A stretch of DNA of 64,000 nt from Akkermansiaceae bacterium UBA7331 (GCA_002471255.1 DKPP01000001.1:62001-126000); one strand, 5' to 3'; counted from the stretch's first letter, positions 1 through 9,037 are shown. Program-made: numbers and translations. Notes: generated by a model not told the origin, from the letters alone.

Positions 1-828
1 TGTTTAAGGTTTATAAAGAGAGCGAAAGAACAATTTAGAAATGAGAAATTAGATGAGATCTGGACAGACAGTTATGCCGGATTGATCGATGGTTTGTATG
101 AATGGATGGCTGACGCAGAAGATCACATTAAGATTTTAAGATCTAAAAATGATCAAGATAGTAACTATGCTGATTTGCTAGCTCACATGCTTGAAGATCG
201 CAATACTTTTTCTGATTTGCTCAATAAAATGATAGAGAAGGATAAAGAACATCATGAAAGTATTTCCGATTTAGCGTTTTATTACGAAGAAGAACTCTTG
301 AAATTAATCATTCATTTGATTGACCTCGAGGTATCTTGGAATGCAATGGTATTAAGGCTTTGCCTTGATATAAAAACTCAAGAATCAGATATTAATATGG
401 TTCTTTCGATGGATTATATTATTTTACCTGAAATCTTACGCTCAGTACGCTACAACAATATTTACGATATTGGATCTCTAATTAAACGATTCGTACAATG
501 TGAAGCGAGTTGTCAGGAGTTTGTTAAAAATTCCCTGTTTCAACAGAAAGACGAAAAGGCTTTCTCCCGTTTTTGCGGCAATTTATTAACCATCAAAACG
601 ATTGTTCGTCAGTTAAATTATGCTGAATCTATTGGAGGTTTAGCCGTACTAGGAGCAAACGATCGACAGGAATATCTAAGGATTAAAAAGCTTCATTATA
701 GAAGGTTATTTGATAATGTGACGATTATATCAGAACATGAATCAATACAAAAAAAGTATCCGGCCTTTGTGATATTTTTAAATGAATTCAAAGAGCAATT
801 AAAAGAAAAAGCCAATTTGGAAATCTAA
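1..828 (+). CDS. Hypothetical protein, 5' end outside the window
   Basis: The reading frame is open from the first base of the window to a TAA at 826-828, so this is the last 275 or so residues of a longer protein. A TTG at 82 could be read as a start, but the frame upstream of it is open and the residues there (such as RAKEQFRNEKLDEIW) look like normal coding sequence. The product is rich in Lys, Glu, Asp and Leu and appears mostly helical, with no signal peptide, membrane segment or motif that I recognise. It runs head-on into the parvulin gene, and the two stop codons overlap by 3 bp. No function can be assigned. Confidence 0.7.
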   Translation, partial: CLRFIKRAKEQFRNEKLDEIWTDSYAGLIDGLYEWMADAEDHIKILRSKNDQDSNYADLLAHMLEDRNTFSDLLNKMIEKDKEHHESISDLAFYYEEELLKLIIHLIDLEVSWNAMVLRLCLDIKTQESDINMVLSMDYIILPEILRSVRYNNIYDIGSLIKRFVQCEASCQEFVKNSLFQQKDEKAFSRFCGNLLTIKTIVRQLNYAESIGGLAVLGANDRQEYLRIKKLHYRRLFDNVTIISEHESIQKKYPAFVIFLNEFKEQLKEKANLEI

Positions 829-1913
829 ATATTATTCTTGTTATCCGGCTTCACATTAATAGAAATGGGTTTGACGGATAATCTGTTACTTCTTCTTGCC
901 GCATTCAAGATATTATCAACATAGCGATCGACTGCTTTATGTTTTCTGACATCCTTAGCTGCTGAGTAGAGAAGGGGTTTTGCCTCTTCGAAATTAAGTT
1001 GGCGCCCCTTGGTGATGGGAGAAGCCTTAAAAATATGCCAACCCCAATCGCTTTCAATTAGAATCGGGGTGTTATTGGGTAAATTGAATAGATCGACGCC
1101 AGGAAGTACATCGTTTCTAGCATTGGTGACAAAACCTAAATTACCACCCAATGGTCCTGATTGAGCATCTTCACTATAAGTTTTAGCTAGCCCTTCAAAA
1201 GTTTCTCCGTTATTAAGCTTATTAAGAACTTCTTCTGCTTGTGTTTTTACACTTTGACTGTCTTTATGCAATTTAGAGAAAAATATATGCTGCAAAGAGC
1301 GAGAGTCCGAAGTTTTTAGTGAATCTTTTAATTGATCATAATAGATGACTAATTCTTCATCAGTAGGAGTAGAGGCTTCTTTTGTGCTACTTTTTAAGTG
1401 CTCAGTTTGGTTTAATCTTGCTTGAAATTTTGATTTGAGCGTAGCGGGACTCATACCGGCTGATTTTAAAGCTTTAGCAAATTCTTCACCATCAGGATCG
1501 AAATCTTGAGTGAGTGATTCCATCCAAAAACCAGCTTTTTTATCAGAATCTAATTGACCTGAATCATTTAAACGAGTTTTTAATCTTATCAAAGTTTCTC
1601 GTATTAAATCATATTGAGCATTAAGTAGATAGGCGTATTGTTTCTCTACCGGTAATTCATTGAAAGAGGTAGCGTCTCCTTTACGATATGCTAATTCTCT
1701 TGCTCTTTGATCTAGTTGATTCTGAGTGATATTTTCACCATAAATTGTGGCAATAATATCGGAGTAATCGTTTATAGGTGCCGTTTGTGGAGCAAAACGA
1801 TCATTAATTTTTTTTGCAAAAAAGCCATCCCAGATAAATAAATCTCCAACTAAATACAAGGTTAAACCTGAATAGATGATTAACTTTGTAACGAATTTTT
1901 GATCACTTGTCAT
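825..1913 (-). CDS. Membrane-anchored parvulin-type peptidyl-prolyl isomerase
   Basis: The protein has a cytoplasmic stub, one N-terminal membrane segment (IIYSGLTLYLVGDLFIW), a helical SurA-like region and a PpiC/rotamase domain in the C-terminal half. The domain shows SLQHIFF, a DAQSGPLGGNLGFV block and a DWGWHIFK strand, all typical of parvulins that help fold exported proteins. I chose the ATG at 1911-1913 (MTSDQKF). A TTG at 1952 would add 13 residues and start 3 bp after the upstream stop, but no ribosome site separates the two. It is the last gene of a leftward operon behind two PilT-type ATPases. The parvulin assignment is firm; the client proteins are unknown. Confidence 0.8.
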   Translation of the reverse strand: MTSDQKFVTKLIIYSGLTLYLVGDLFIWDGFFAKKINDRFAPQTAPINDYSDIIATIYGENITQNQLDQRARELAYRKGDATSFNELPVEKQYAYLLNAQYDLIRETLIRLKTRLNDSGQLDSDKKAGFWMESLTQDFDPDGEEFAKALKSAGMSPATLKSKFQARLNQTEHLKSSTKEASTPTDEELVIYYDQLKDSLKTSDSRSLQHIFFSKLHKDSQSVKTQAEEVLNKLNNGETFEGLAKTYSEDAQSGPLGGNLGFVTNARNDVLPGVDLFNLPNNTPILIESDWGWHIFKASPITKGRQLNFEEAKPLLYSAAKDVRKHKAVDRYVDNILNAARRSNRLSVKPISINVKPDNKNNI

Positions 1914-1955
1914 GGGATGGCTGTATAGTAAACGGACTATTGAATGAATCAATAA

Positions 1956-3050
1956 TTATTTGCCACCGGATGAATCTGCAAGGCGAGATTCTTCAGGTGG
2001 TAAGAAGTTAGCGAAACGCTTCTTATCAATCGCTTTCATATAAGCCTCACGAGGGCTTACAGTGCCACGTTGTAATTTTTGCCAAATATCGTCATCCATA
2101 AATTGCATACCCATCGCCTTACCGCCTACGATTACGTCAGGAATCTTGTAAGTAGCGCCTTCACGAATAATGGCACTAACGGCAGGTGTTGCAAAAAGAA
2201 CTTCGTTCACGGCAATACGACCCGGTTTATCGGATCTCTTCATCAATAACTGAGCTACTACACCACGTAATGAGGCAGCAAGCATCGTTCTAACTTGAGA
2301 TTGTTGGTCAGATGGGAATACGTCGATAATACGGTCAATCGTCTTACTTGCGTTATTGGTGTGCAAGGTGCCAAACACGAGAAGACCGGTTTCTGCTGCT
2401 GTCAAAGCAAGAGAAATGGTTTCCAAGTCTCGCATTTCACCTACAAGTACGATGTCGGCATCTTCACGGAGTGACGCTCTCAAACCATCGGCGAACGATG
2501 GAGTTTGCATCGGTACTTCACGTTGCGTGATAATTGATTTTTTGTTTTTGTGTACGAACTCGATCGGCTCTTCCACAGTAATAATGTGGCGAGAAGAGTT
2601 TGAGTTAATATAATCGATTAAAGCTGCCAACGTAGTAGATTTACCGGAACCTGTAGGACCTGTTACCAAAACAAGACCTGAACGCATGTGAGCAAATTCT
2701 TTAATGGCAAGAGGCACTCCCAAATCTTCAAGGGTAGCGATTTTGGTAGGAATCAAACGAAATACCGCGGCTAAACCATTTTGTTGTTTAAAATAGTTAC
2801 AACGGAAGCGAGACTCTTCATCCATTTCGTATGCAAAGTCTAAATCACCTTCTTCCAAGTATTTTTCAAATGACTTAGGGTCACATATCTCAGCTAAGAG
2901 ATTTTTGAATGACTCGCCTTCAAGTGCTTCCTCAGAAATAGCGGTTACGGAACCGTGTACGCGTACTTTTGGTGGCTGACCTTCGCTTAAGTGAAGGTCA
3001 GAACCGCCGGACTCGACAAGGTATTGGAAATATTGATCAATGATAGCCAT
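1956..3050 (-). CDS. pilT: PilT-type twitching motility ATPase
   Basis: This is a 364-residue hexameric secretion ATPase of the PilT/PilU family, which powers retraction of type IV pili at the inner membrane. Visible motifs are the N-terminal SDLHLSEG segment, Walker A GPTGSGKS near residues 131-138, the Asp box (VEEPIE) near 159-164, Walker B (IVLVGEMRD) near 200-208 and the His box (TGLLVFGTLHT) near 221-231. Length matches the family (about 345-370). The ATG at 3048-3050 lies 20 bp after the preceding pilT-like gene, so the two are probably cotranscribed. Whether it acts as PilT or PilU cannot be decided from sequence alone. No pilin or assembly gene is visible nearby. Confidence 0.9.
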   Translation of the reverse strand: MAIIDQYFQYLVESGGSDLHLSEGQPPKVRVHGSVTAISEEALEGESFKNLLAEICDPKSFEKYLEEGDLDFAYEMDEESRFRCNYFKQQNGLAAVFRLIPTKIATLEDLGVPLAIKEFAHMRSGLVLVTGPTGSGKSTTLAALIDYINSNSSRHIITVEEPIEFVHKNKKSIITQREVPMQTPSFADGLRASLREDADIVLVGEMRDLETISLALTAAETGLLVFGTLHTNNASKTIDRIIDVFPSDQQSQVRTMLAASLRGVVAQLLMKRSDKPGRIAVNEVLFATPAVSAIIREGATYKIPDVIVGGKAMGMQFMDDDIWQKLQRGTVSPREAYMKAIDKKRFANFLPPEESRLADSSGGK

Positions 3051-3070
3051 AAATTAGTGAAAAGGTTTGA

Positions 3071-4153
3071 TTATTTAATGCCAAGGTAAGATTTCATCGT
3101 TGTTTTATCTTCACAGCGGAAGAGACATTCATCAGCAGTAATCATGCCGGCATTGTATAATGTTCTCAATGACTCATCCATCAACACCATGCCTTGGGCT
3201 TTACCTGTTTGAATGCTACCGGGGATCATGAAGGTTTTACCATCACGAATACAGTTGGCGATAGCTGCCGTATTGACAAGCATTTCAATTGCCAATGCAC
3301 GACCCTGTCCGTCAGCTCTTGGTACCAATTGTTGTGAAATGATACCTCTCAATGATTCACTCACCATGATACGAATCTGTTCTCGTTGTTCTACAGGGAA
3401 TACGTCAAGAATACGGTCAACGGTACGAGCTGCTGAACCGGTGTGTAATGTTCCTAATACTAAGTGACCGGTTTCAGCCGCTGTTAAGGCGAGCTGGATA
3501 GTTTCTAAGTCACGCATTTCACCCACCATGATTACATCGGGGTCTTCACGAAGTGCTCCACGAAGCGCGCGTGCAAATGAACTAGTATGTTTATGAACCT
3601 CACGTTGGTTTACTTGGCAACCTTTAGATTCGATAATGTATTCGATCGGGTCTTCAAGAGTGATGATGTGCTCGCTTCTGTCTTGGTTGATATAGTCAAT
3701 GATAGAAGCAAGTGTGGTTGATTTACCGGAACCTACGGAACCTGTTACCAAAATCAAGCCATTGGTGTATTTGGTAAGAGGAATGATATATTCGGTAGGT
3801 AGACCGATTTCTTCCATCGTACGCACACGTGTATTAATGATACGGAAACATAAATCATAACCTAAGCGTTGTTTCACTACGGAAGCACGATAACGACCAA
3901 ATGCATTCTGATAAGCAAAATCGACATCGCCTCTTTCTTGTAATCGATTCCATTCGGCTTCTTGTAAGAAGCTACGAGCTAAGCGTTCGGTGTCTTCCGG
4001 AGTCAACAATGGTGCTTCCTCCCAAATCGGCATCAGCTGTCCGAATCGTCTCCAAATGGGGCGACACTGAACTGACAAATGGATATCGGAACTATCGAAG
4101 TCTTGTCCGATTTTGAGATATCCGTCAACGTGTGGCAAAATGTATTCGCTCAT
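3071..4153 (-). CDS. Second PilT/PilU-type ATPase, paralogue of the next gene
   Basis: This is a PilT-family ATPase with the SDIHLS N-terminal signature, Walker A GSVGSGKST, Asp box (LEDPIEY), Walker B (DVIMVGEMRD) and His box (GHLVLGTLHTG). It is clearly a paralogue of the downstream gene and is upstream of it in the same leftward operon. I placed the start at the ATG 4151-4153 (MSEYILPHVDG); a TTG at 4171 would add six residues with no supporting ribosome site. Tandem PilT-like ATPases often divide into a main retraction motor and an accessory one (PilT and PilU), which may apply here by inference. Confidence 0.88.
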   Translation of the reverse strand: MSEYILPHVDGYLKIGQDFDSSDIHLSVQCRPIWRRFGQLMPIWEEAPLLTPEDTERLARSFLQEAEWNRLQERGDVDFAYQNAFGRYRASVVKQRLGYDLCFRIINTRVRTMEEIGLPTEYIIPLTKYTNGLILVTGSVGSGKSTTLASIIDYINQDRSEHIITLEDPIEYIIESKGCQVNQREVHKHTSSFARALRGALREDPDVIMVGEMRDLETIQLALTAAETGHLVLGTLHTGSAARTVDRILDVFPVEQREQIRIMVSESLRGIISQQLVPRADGQGRALAIEMLVNTAAIANCIRDGKTFMIPGSIQTGKAQGMVLMDESLRTLYNAGMITADECLFRCEDKTTMKSYLGIK

Positions 4154-4200
4154 GGTATGAAAAATTGGCAAAAATGCTAAAACTACATACTATGGAAAAA

Positions 4201-4229
4201 TTGACAGATTTCCAGTAAAAAACCATATT
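4201..4229 (+). promoter_or_regulatory. Sigma-70-like promoter for the HTH regulator gene
   Basis: A perfect -35 box TTGACA (4201-4206) is followed after 17 bp by CATATT (4224-4229). It lies in the divergent gap and points toward the HTH gene starting at 4383, which would leave a leader of about 150 nt. It is a sequence match only. Confidence 0.4.
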
Positions 4230-4382
4230 GCTGAAAAAATGTCTAAAAAATGTGAAAGAATGGAAATGTATTTTATTTATTGAGTTTCCGGAACAAAAAA
4301 GAAGAGTGACTTTAGTGATTTGATATCGTATCGTGTGCTCATTCAAGGCACTAATTCTTGTTGCAAAACTCCCATAGCATTG

Positions 4383-4739
4383 ATGATTATGAGCGAAAAC
4401 GACATGGAAGACTTCAGAGAAGAAGTAAAGTTATGGTTGCGAAAAAATAATGTGAGACGTAGCGATATTGCCTCTCGCGTAGGTATTACCTTGAAAACCT
4501 TTAACCGATGGATGTCGGATAAGCCTATTCCTTCATTAAAACGAGAATTACTTCGTGAACTGATGGAAAACCACGAAGATGAGGAACCTGAAGATTTGTG
4601 GGCGTTTTTAGGGTTTACTCCCGAACAAGCCAAAGATTTACGTGATCGCGCGAATCGCAATGGTTTGACTCCGGGGGAATATTGCGAGCGCTTGATTAAC
4701 GATTACGAAATTATCAGACGAGTGGTGCGAAATATTTAA
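4383..4739 (+). CDS. HTH regulator with a C-terminal RHH-like segment
   Basis: This 118-residue protein (start at ATG 4383, or 4389) opens with a Cro/XRE-like helix-turn-helix in which SDIASRVGITLKTFNRWM is the recognition core. A linker rich in Glu and Asp follows, then a segment GFTPEQAKDLRDRANRNGL that resembles the helical part of ribbon-helix-helix proteins. The same layout recurs in the protein at 24775-25245, and the WL(R/K)..(R)(S/T)(D)..A.R(V/M)G(I/V)T pattern is shared. A TTG at 4320 would add 21 residues that match nothing in the paralogue, so I rejected it. It is probably a transcription regulator of unknown target, and it lies divergent to the pilT operon. Confidence 0.65.
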   Translation: MIMSENDMEDFREEVKLWLRKNNVRRSDIASRVGITLKTFNRWMSDKPIPSLKRELLRELMENHEDEEPEDLWAFLGFTPEQAKDLRDRANRNGLTPGEYCERLINDYEIIRRVVRNI

Positions 4740-4785
4740 TTTGCCTCCACTTTGCATCTTTATTGAGATAATTAAACATCATTCC

Positions 4786-4814
4786 TTGAAAATCCTTATT
4801 CTTTTTGATATAGG
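4786..4814 (+). promoter_or_regulatory. Promoter for the metallo-hydrolase gene
   Basis: TTGAAA (4786-4791), a 17-bp spacer and TATAGG (4809-4814) sit directly before the gene. Only six bases separate the -10 box from the ATG at 4821, so transcription would begin at or beside the start codon. The bases AGGA at 4812-4815 could instead serve as a weak ribosome site on a transcript from further upstream. Confidence 0.4.
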
Positions 4815-4820
4815 AAAAGA

Positions 4821-6239
4821 ATGAAGATCCATTTTTGCGGTGCCGATGGCACGACTACGGGTTCGCAACATTTGCTTGAAGTAAATGGAAAGAAGATTTT
4901 GTTGGATTGTGGTATGTATCAGGGGCGCCGTGAGGAAGCGTTTCGTATTAATAGAGACTTTCCTTATTTTAAACCGGATGAAGTAGATGCGGTGGTTTTA
5001 TCTCATGCTCACATTGACCACTCGGGCAATTTACCTAATTTATGTAATAAAGGATTCCGTGGTAATATTTATAGTACTATGGCGACGCGTAATTTATGCC
5101 AAATTATGTTAGCCGATGCTGCCCGTATTCAAGCTCATGATAGTGAGTTCATGAATAAGATGAATAAACGCCGTAAGCTTGATGTACCGGTCATTACCCC
5201 GATTTATACGGAAGAAGAAGCGAAGCGTTGTATGCATTTATTTGTCAATGTGGACTATCATCGACCTTTGTTTATAGCTCCGGGGGTAGAACTTACCTTT
5301 TATGATGCCGGTCATATTTTGGGTGCAGCTCAAGTATGTTTGGATATTCATGATGAAGAGGATGGTAAACATAAACGATTATTATTCTCCGGTGACGTTG
5401 GCAGAGGCCATAATGAACTTTTGAGGGATCCGGAAGCCGTGCCGGACGTGGACATTATGTTGATGGAATGTACTTATGGTGGGCGTTGTCATGAAACGGA
5501 ACCTCGTGCCGATGAGGATTTTTATCAAATTATTAAAGATGCTTTAGCCCGAGGTGGTAATGTTTATATTCCTGCGTTTGCGGTCGAACGTACTCAACAA
5601 TTATTGTATATTTTGCATAAGGCTGAAGAAGAAAACAAATTACCTACGGTGAAGGTATATGTTGATAGTCCGATGGCTGTTAGTGCTACGGAGATATTTA
5701 GGCTACATCCGGAATGTTTTAATGAAGAAGTTTATGAATTTCTTTTCAGCGATGAACATGGCTCTAAAGATCCATTTGGGTTTGAGCATTTGCGCTTGAT
5801 TCGTTCTGTTGAAGAATCTCAAGAACTTAATAAGGTACACCATAATAGCATTATTATTTCCGCTTCGGGAATGTGCGAAGCCGGGCGCATCTTGCACCAT
5901 TTGGCTAATAATATTGAAAATCCAAACCATACTATTTTATTCGTCGGTTATTGTGCTGAAAATACATTAGGGCGTAAAATTATGGATGGTTGGAAAGAAG
6001 TGCCTATTTTGGGTAAAACTTATTCAGTCAAAGCTCATGTTGAATCATTAGATGCCTTCTCAGGTCATGCTGATCATAATGAATTACTTCGTTATTTTAA
6101 AAATACCGGGGGACCTAAACAAAATGTCATTCTTGTACATGGAGAAACCGAAGCAGCTGATGCATTTAAAGAAAGCTTAGCACAAGTGCATTCCGAGCCA
6201 ATTCATATCGCCAAATTGGGAGAAGTGATCACAGTGTAG
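4821..6239 (+). CDS. Beta-CASP metallo-beta-lactamase fold RNA hydrolase
   Basis: This 472-residue protein has the metallo-beta-lactamase zinc ligands HAHIDHSG (HxHxDH) near residues 56-62, a further His in DAGHILGAA, the metal-bridging Asp in FSGDVGRG and the beta-CASP signatures VDSPMA, ISASGMCEAGRI and FSGHADHNEL. This set is typical of the YSH1/CPSF-73-like bacterial exoribonuclease or endoribonuclease group (also called MBL fold metallo-hydrolase). It would act in the cytoplasm on RNA. It lacks an obvious KH domain. The exact RNA substrate is unknown, and the gene stands alone with its own promoter. Confidence 0.88.
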   Translation: MKIHFCGADGTTTGSQHLLEVNGKKILLDCGMYQGRREEAFRINRDFPYFKPDEVDAVVLSHAHIDHSGNLPNLCNKGFRGNIYSTMATRNLCQIMLADAARIQAHDSEFMNKMNKRRKLDVPVITPIYTEEEAKRCMHLFVNVDYHRPLFIAPGVELTFYDAGHILGAAQVCLDIHDEEDGKHKRLLFSGDVGRGHNELLRDPEAVPDVDIMLMECTYGGRCHETEPRADEDFYQIIKDALARGGNVYIPAFAVERTQQLLYILHKAEEENKLPTVKVYVDSPMAVSATEIFRLHPECFNEEVYEFLFSDEHGSKDPFGFEHLRLIRSVEESQELNKVHHNSIIISASGMCEAGRILHHLANNIENPNHTILFVGYCAENTLGRKIMDGWKEVPILGKTYSVKAHVESLDAFSGHADHNELLRYFKNTGGPKQNVILVHGETEAADAFKESLAQVHSEPIHIAKLGEVITV

Positions 6240-6260
6240 TTTTTGTAACCATTATAAAAA

Positions 6261-6288
6261 TTGATTTTATTCATTTTGTCGCTATCTT
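6261..6288 (+). promoter_or_regulatory. Promoter of the ArsC-like gene
   Basis: TTGATT (6261-6266), 16 bp and TATCTT (6283-6288) precede the ATG at 6295 with six bases between the -10 box and the start codon. The predicted start of transcription therefore coincides with the ATG, implying a leaderless mRNA. Confidence 0.45.
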
Positions 6289-6294
6289 GAACTT

Positions 6295-6648
6295 ATGAGC
6301 ATTTTATTTTTAGAATACCCAAAATGTACTACTTGTAAAAAGGCCAAGGCTTGGTTGGATTCTCAAAAGGTACAATATACTGATCGCCATATTGTTGAAG
6401 ATAATCCTAAAGTAGAAGAATTACGTGAATGGATAGTTCGCAGCGGACTTCCTATTAAACGGTTTTTTAATACTAGTGGATTGGTATATAAAGATTTAGG
6501 ACTTAAAGATAAATTACCAACGATGAGTGATGAAGCCCAAATTGAGTTATTAGCTAGCAATGGAATGTTAGTGAAAAGGCCTTTACTCATTACGGATGCG
6601 GGAGTTTATCCCGGTTTCAAAGAAGCTGATTGGGCGAAACTACTCTAG
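6295..6648 (+). CDS. ArsC/Spx/YffB-family thioredoxin-fold protein
   Basis: At 117 residues it matches the length of the YffB/ArsC family. The N-terminal strand leads into PKCTTCKKA, a CxxC motif as in Spx and glutaredoxin-like ArsC proteins, and the later VKRPLL block is the conserved cis-proline region (usual form KRP(L/V)). Members are either glutathione- or thiol-dependent reductases or RNA polymerase-binding regulators. The CxxC suggests a thiol oxidoreductase role, but arsenate reductase activity cannot be inferred. It is a single gene with its own promoter and terminator. Confidence 0.82.
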   Translation: MSILFLEYPKCTTCKKAKAWLDSQKVQYTDRHIVEDNPKVEELREWIVRSGLPIKRFFNTSGLVYKDLGLKDKLPTMSDEAQIELLASNGMLVKRPLLITDAGVYPGFKEADWAKLL

Positions 6649-6673
6649 AATTCGGTCAATATTCATTCGTAAA

Positions 6674-6703
6674 GGAGCGATATTCGTTTATCGCTCCTTT
6701 TTT
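6674..6703 (+). terminator. Rho-independent terminator after the ArsC-like gene
   Basis: The arms GGAGCGATA (6674-6682) and TATCGCTCC (6689-6697) form a perfect 9-bp stem with a 6-nt loop, followed by six T residues. Confidence 0.9.
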
Positions 6704-6718
6704 ATGCCCATCTATTCG

Positions 6719-6761
6719 TTACATATACGTAATGTACATACGTCATGTTACATATATGTAA
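6719..6761 (+). promoter_or_regulatory. Triple palindromic enhancer-like sites upstream of dapF
   Basis: TTACATATACGTAA (6719-6732) and the perfect palindrome TTACATATATGTAA (6748-6761) flank a related degenerate core, ACATACGT (6736-6743). The three centres are 14-15 bp apart, about one and a half helical turns. They lie about 133-161 bp upstream of the predicted dapF transcription start. The same TTACA-N4-TGTAA motif occurs upstream of the glutamine synthetase gene, so these are probable upstream activator sites for a common regulator. Confidence 0.55.
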
Positions 6762-6860
6762 TTGTGAAAAACAAATGATGTTATGCTTAAGTTTATGTTT
6801 GTTAGTTCATTCTAATTTAATATGAACGAATTATGCTTATTGGTGTTAAATCTTCAAAAG

Positions 6861-6876
6861 TGGCATGGTTTTTGCA
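6861..6876 (+). promoter_or_regulatory. Sigma-54 promoter of dapF-dapL
   Basis: TGGCATGGTTTTTGCA matches the sigma-54 consensus TGGCACG-N4-TTGC(A/T) at all but one defined position, with GG at 6862-6863 and GC at 6874-6875 in the required register. Predicted transcription start is about 6887, leaving a 58-nt leader with a good ribosome site (AGGAG, 6932-6936). Confidence 0.75.
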
Positions 6877-6944
6877 CTATAAATGATGAAATCATATTTC
6901 TTAGGAAGAAAAATGAACGTTCATAAATAATAGGAGAATCCAAT

Positions 6945-7772
6945 ATGAGTATGAAATTTTCGAAATGGCATGGTTTGGGTAATGATTTTATCATCGTAGA
7001 GGTAAGTAAAAAAGATGATGGAACATTGCAAAAAGCCTCGGTAGAGTTGTGTGATAGACATTTTGGAATAGGTGCTGATGGTTTAGTCACTCTGCAAAAA
7101 TTGGGAACTAATGAATTTGAAATGCACATTTATAATTCTGATGGCAGTGAAGCGGAAATGTGCGGAAATGCTTCCCGATGCGTTGGTTTATATATTAAAA
7201 AAAGGAATTTAGCGACAGGCTCGACATACGATCTTCATACGGGAGCAGGTTTGATCCAGCTCAATGTGTTATCTGACGATTTAGTGCGAGTGGATATGGG
7301 CTTTCCTAAATTGACGCGAGGTCAAATTCCGGTATTAGGCGAGGTCTCGGATTCAGCTCTGGATTTAGATTTGGTTGCTTCAGGTCATGCCTTGAAGGGA
7401 TCTGCCGTATCGATGGGGAACCCTCATGTAGTTATTTTTGTCGATGACATTAATAATGTACCAATCGAAGAGTGGGGACCACAAATAGAAACAGCTGCGC
7501 TATTTCCTAACAAAACCAATGTCGAGTTTGCTCAAGTTTTAGCTCCTGATTTAGTAAGGATGCGAGTGTGGGAACGCGGTTGTGGGGTTACTAAAGCATG
7601 CGGAACCGGATGTTGTGCTACGGCAGTAGCCGGAGTTCTATCAAACCGTACAGGAAACGATGTAACCATTCTTTTAGATGGGGGAAAATTACGCATTGAA
7701 TACGATCCTCAAGTAGGGAAGGTATTTATGACCGGCCCGGCTACTGAAGTTTTCACCGGAACTACTCTTTAA
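6945..7772 (+). CDS. dapF: Diaminopimelate epimerase
   Basis: This 275-residue enzyme interconverts LL- and meso-diaminopimelate, the last step before lysine and a peptidoglycan precursor. Both catalytic cysteines are visible: the first in EMCGNASRCVG and the second in KACGTGCCATA. The opening FSKWHGLGNDFI is the family signature, and length is normal. The ATG at 6945 is fixed by AGGAG 8 bp upstream. The aminotransferase dapL follows after 9 bp, so the two consecutive pathway steps form an operon. Transcription appears to come from a sigma-54 promoter, unusual for a lysine gene and suggesting nitrogen control. Confidence 0.95.
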   Translation: MSMKFSKWHGLGNDFIIVEVSKKDDGTLQKASVELCDRHFGIGADGLVTLQKLGTNEFEMHIYNSDGSEAEMCGNASRCVGLYIKKRNLATGSTYDLHTGAGLIQLNVLSDDLVRVDMGFPKLTRGQIPVLGEVSDSALDLDLVASGHALKGSAVSMGNPHVVIFVDDINNVPIEEWGPQIETAALFPNKTNVEFAQVLAPDLVRMRVWERGCGVTKACGTGCCATAVAGVLSNRTGNDVTILLDGGKLRIEYDPQVGKVFMTGPATEVFTGTTL

Positions 7773-7781
7773 TCAAAATTT

Positions 7782-9020
7782 ATGAATACGATAATTAACA
7801 ATAATTACGGCAAATTACCCGGAAGCTATCTTTTTGCTCATATTAGACAAAAAGTAGATGCTTATCTTGCGAAAAATCCCAACGCCGACATCATTCGTTT
7901 GGGCATTGGTGATGTGACTAAGCCATTAACAAAAAGCGTGATTGATGCATTACATCATGCGGTAGATGAGATGGGTAAAGCAGAATCATTTCGCGGTTAT
8001 GGTCCCGAGCAAGGCTATGACTTTTTGATCGACACAATTATTGAGCATGAATACACAGCTCGCGGGATTGAGCTTGATCGTAGTGAAGTATTTGTAAGTG
8101 ATGGTTCTAAATGCGATGTGGCTCATATTCAAGAGCTCTTTTCACAATCATGCCGCGTAGCTATCGGTGATCCGGTCTATCCTGTTTATCTTGATAGTAA
8201 TGTTATGGCAGGAAGAACGGGCGAATTAGGAGCAAATGGGCGATTTGAAGGTCTAACTTATTTAGAATGCACACCATCTAACGGTTTTGCTCCATCTTTA
8301 CCAAGTTCACCTGTTGAGTTGATCTATCTTTGCTCTCCTAATAATCCGACCGGAACTGTTCTATCCCATGATGAATTAACTAAATGGGTACGATACGCAA
8401 AAGAGAACAATGCTGTGATTATGTATGATAGCGCATACAGTGCTTATATTCGTGACTCTAAAATTCCCCGTAGTATTTATGAGATCGAGGGCGCAAAAGA
8501 GGTAGCTATTGAATTTAAATCTTTTTCTAAAACTGCCGGATTTACCGGGTTGCGTTGCGCATTTTGCGTTGTTCCTAAGGAATTAAAACGTTTGGATAAT
8601 GAAGGTAATTACCAAAGTTTAAATGAAATGTGGAATCGACATCAAAGCACTATGTTTAATGGCGTTTCTTACGTGGTACAACGCGCGGCTCAAGCTGTGT
8701 ACAGTAAAGAAGGGCTTATCGAAATACAGGAAAATGTCGATTATTATATGGAAAATGCACGAATCATACGTGAAGGATTAATTTTAGCCGGATATGAGGT
8801 TTTTGGTGGTGAAAATGCCCCTTATATTTGGTGGAGATTGCCTGAAGGTATCGATTCTATGGAATTTTTAGATATTTTGTTAGAATCTTGCCAAGTTGTC
8901 GGTACCCCTGGTGTCGGTTTCGGTCCTTGTGGACAAGGGTTTTTCCGTTTGACCGCTTTTGGTGATCGTCAACGTACTCTTGAGGCAATTGATCGTATTT
9001 CTAAAATGAAAATTTCCTAG
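7782..9020 (+). CDS. dapL: LL-diaminopimelate aminotransferase
   Basis: This PLP enzyme converts tetrahydrodipicolinate directly to LL-diaminopimelate using glutamate as amino donor, bypassing the succinyl or acetyl branches (the route known from plants, Chlamydia and Verrucomicrobia). At 412 residues it has the expected length. The fold-type I features are NNPTGTVL for cofactor binding and SFSKTAGFTGLRCAF with the Schiff-base lysine; IRLGIGDVTKPL is the DapL N-terminal signature. It is cotranscribed with dapF and ends at a strong terminator. Because the reaction consumes glutamate, coupling to nitrogen status would make sense. Confidence 0.93.
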   Translation: MNTIINNNYGKLPGSYLFAHIRQKVDAYLAKNPNADIIRLGIGDVTKPLTKSVIDALHHAVDEMGKAESFRGYGPEQGYDFLIDTIIEHEYTARGIELDRSEVFVSDGSKCDVAHIQELFSQSCRVAIGDPVYPVYLDSNVMAGRTGELGANGRFEGLTYLECTPSNGFAPSLPSSPVELIYLCSPNNPTGTVLSHDELTKWVRYAKENNAVIMYDSAYSAYIRDSKIPRSIYEIEGAKEVAIEFKSFSKTAGFTGLRCAFCVVPKELKRLDNEGNYQSLNEMWNRHQSTMFNGVSYVVQRAAQAVYSKEGLIEIQENVDYYMENARIIREGLILAGYEVFGGENAPYIWWRLPEGIDSMEFLDILLESCQVVGTPGVGFGPCGQGFFRLTAFGDRQRTLEAIDRISKMKIS

Positions 9021-9037
9021 CAGGTTTACCTGATTTT

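Noticed and set aside
1914..1952. TTG-initiated N-terminal extension of the parvulin
   Set aside because: A normal ATG is found 13 codons downstream and leads directly into the signal-anchor segment.
4320..4382. TTG-initiated extension of the first HTH regulator
   Set aside because: The extra residues have no counterpart in the paralogue at 24775-25245.
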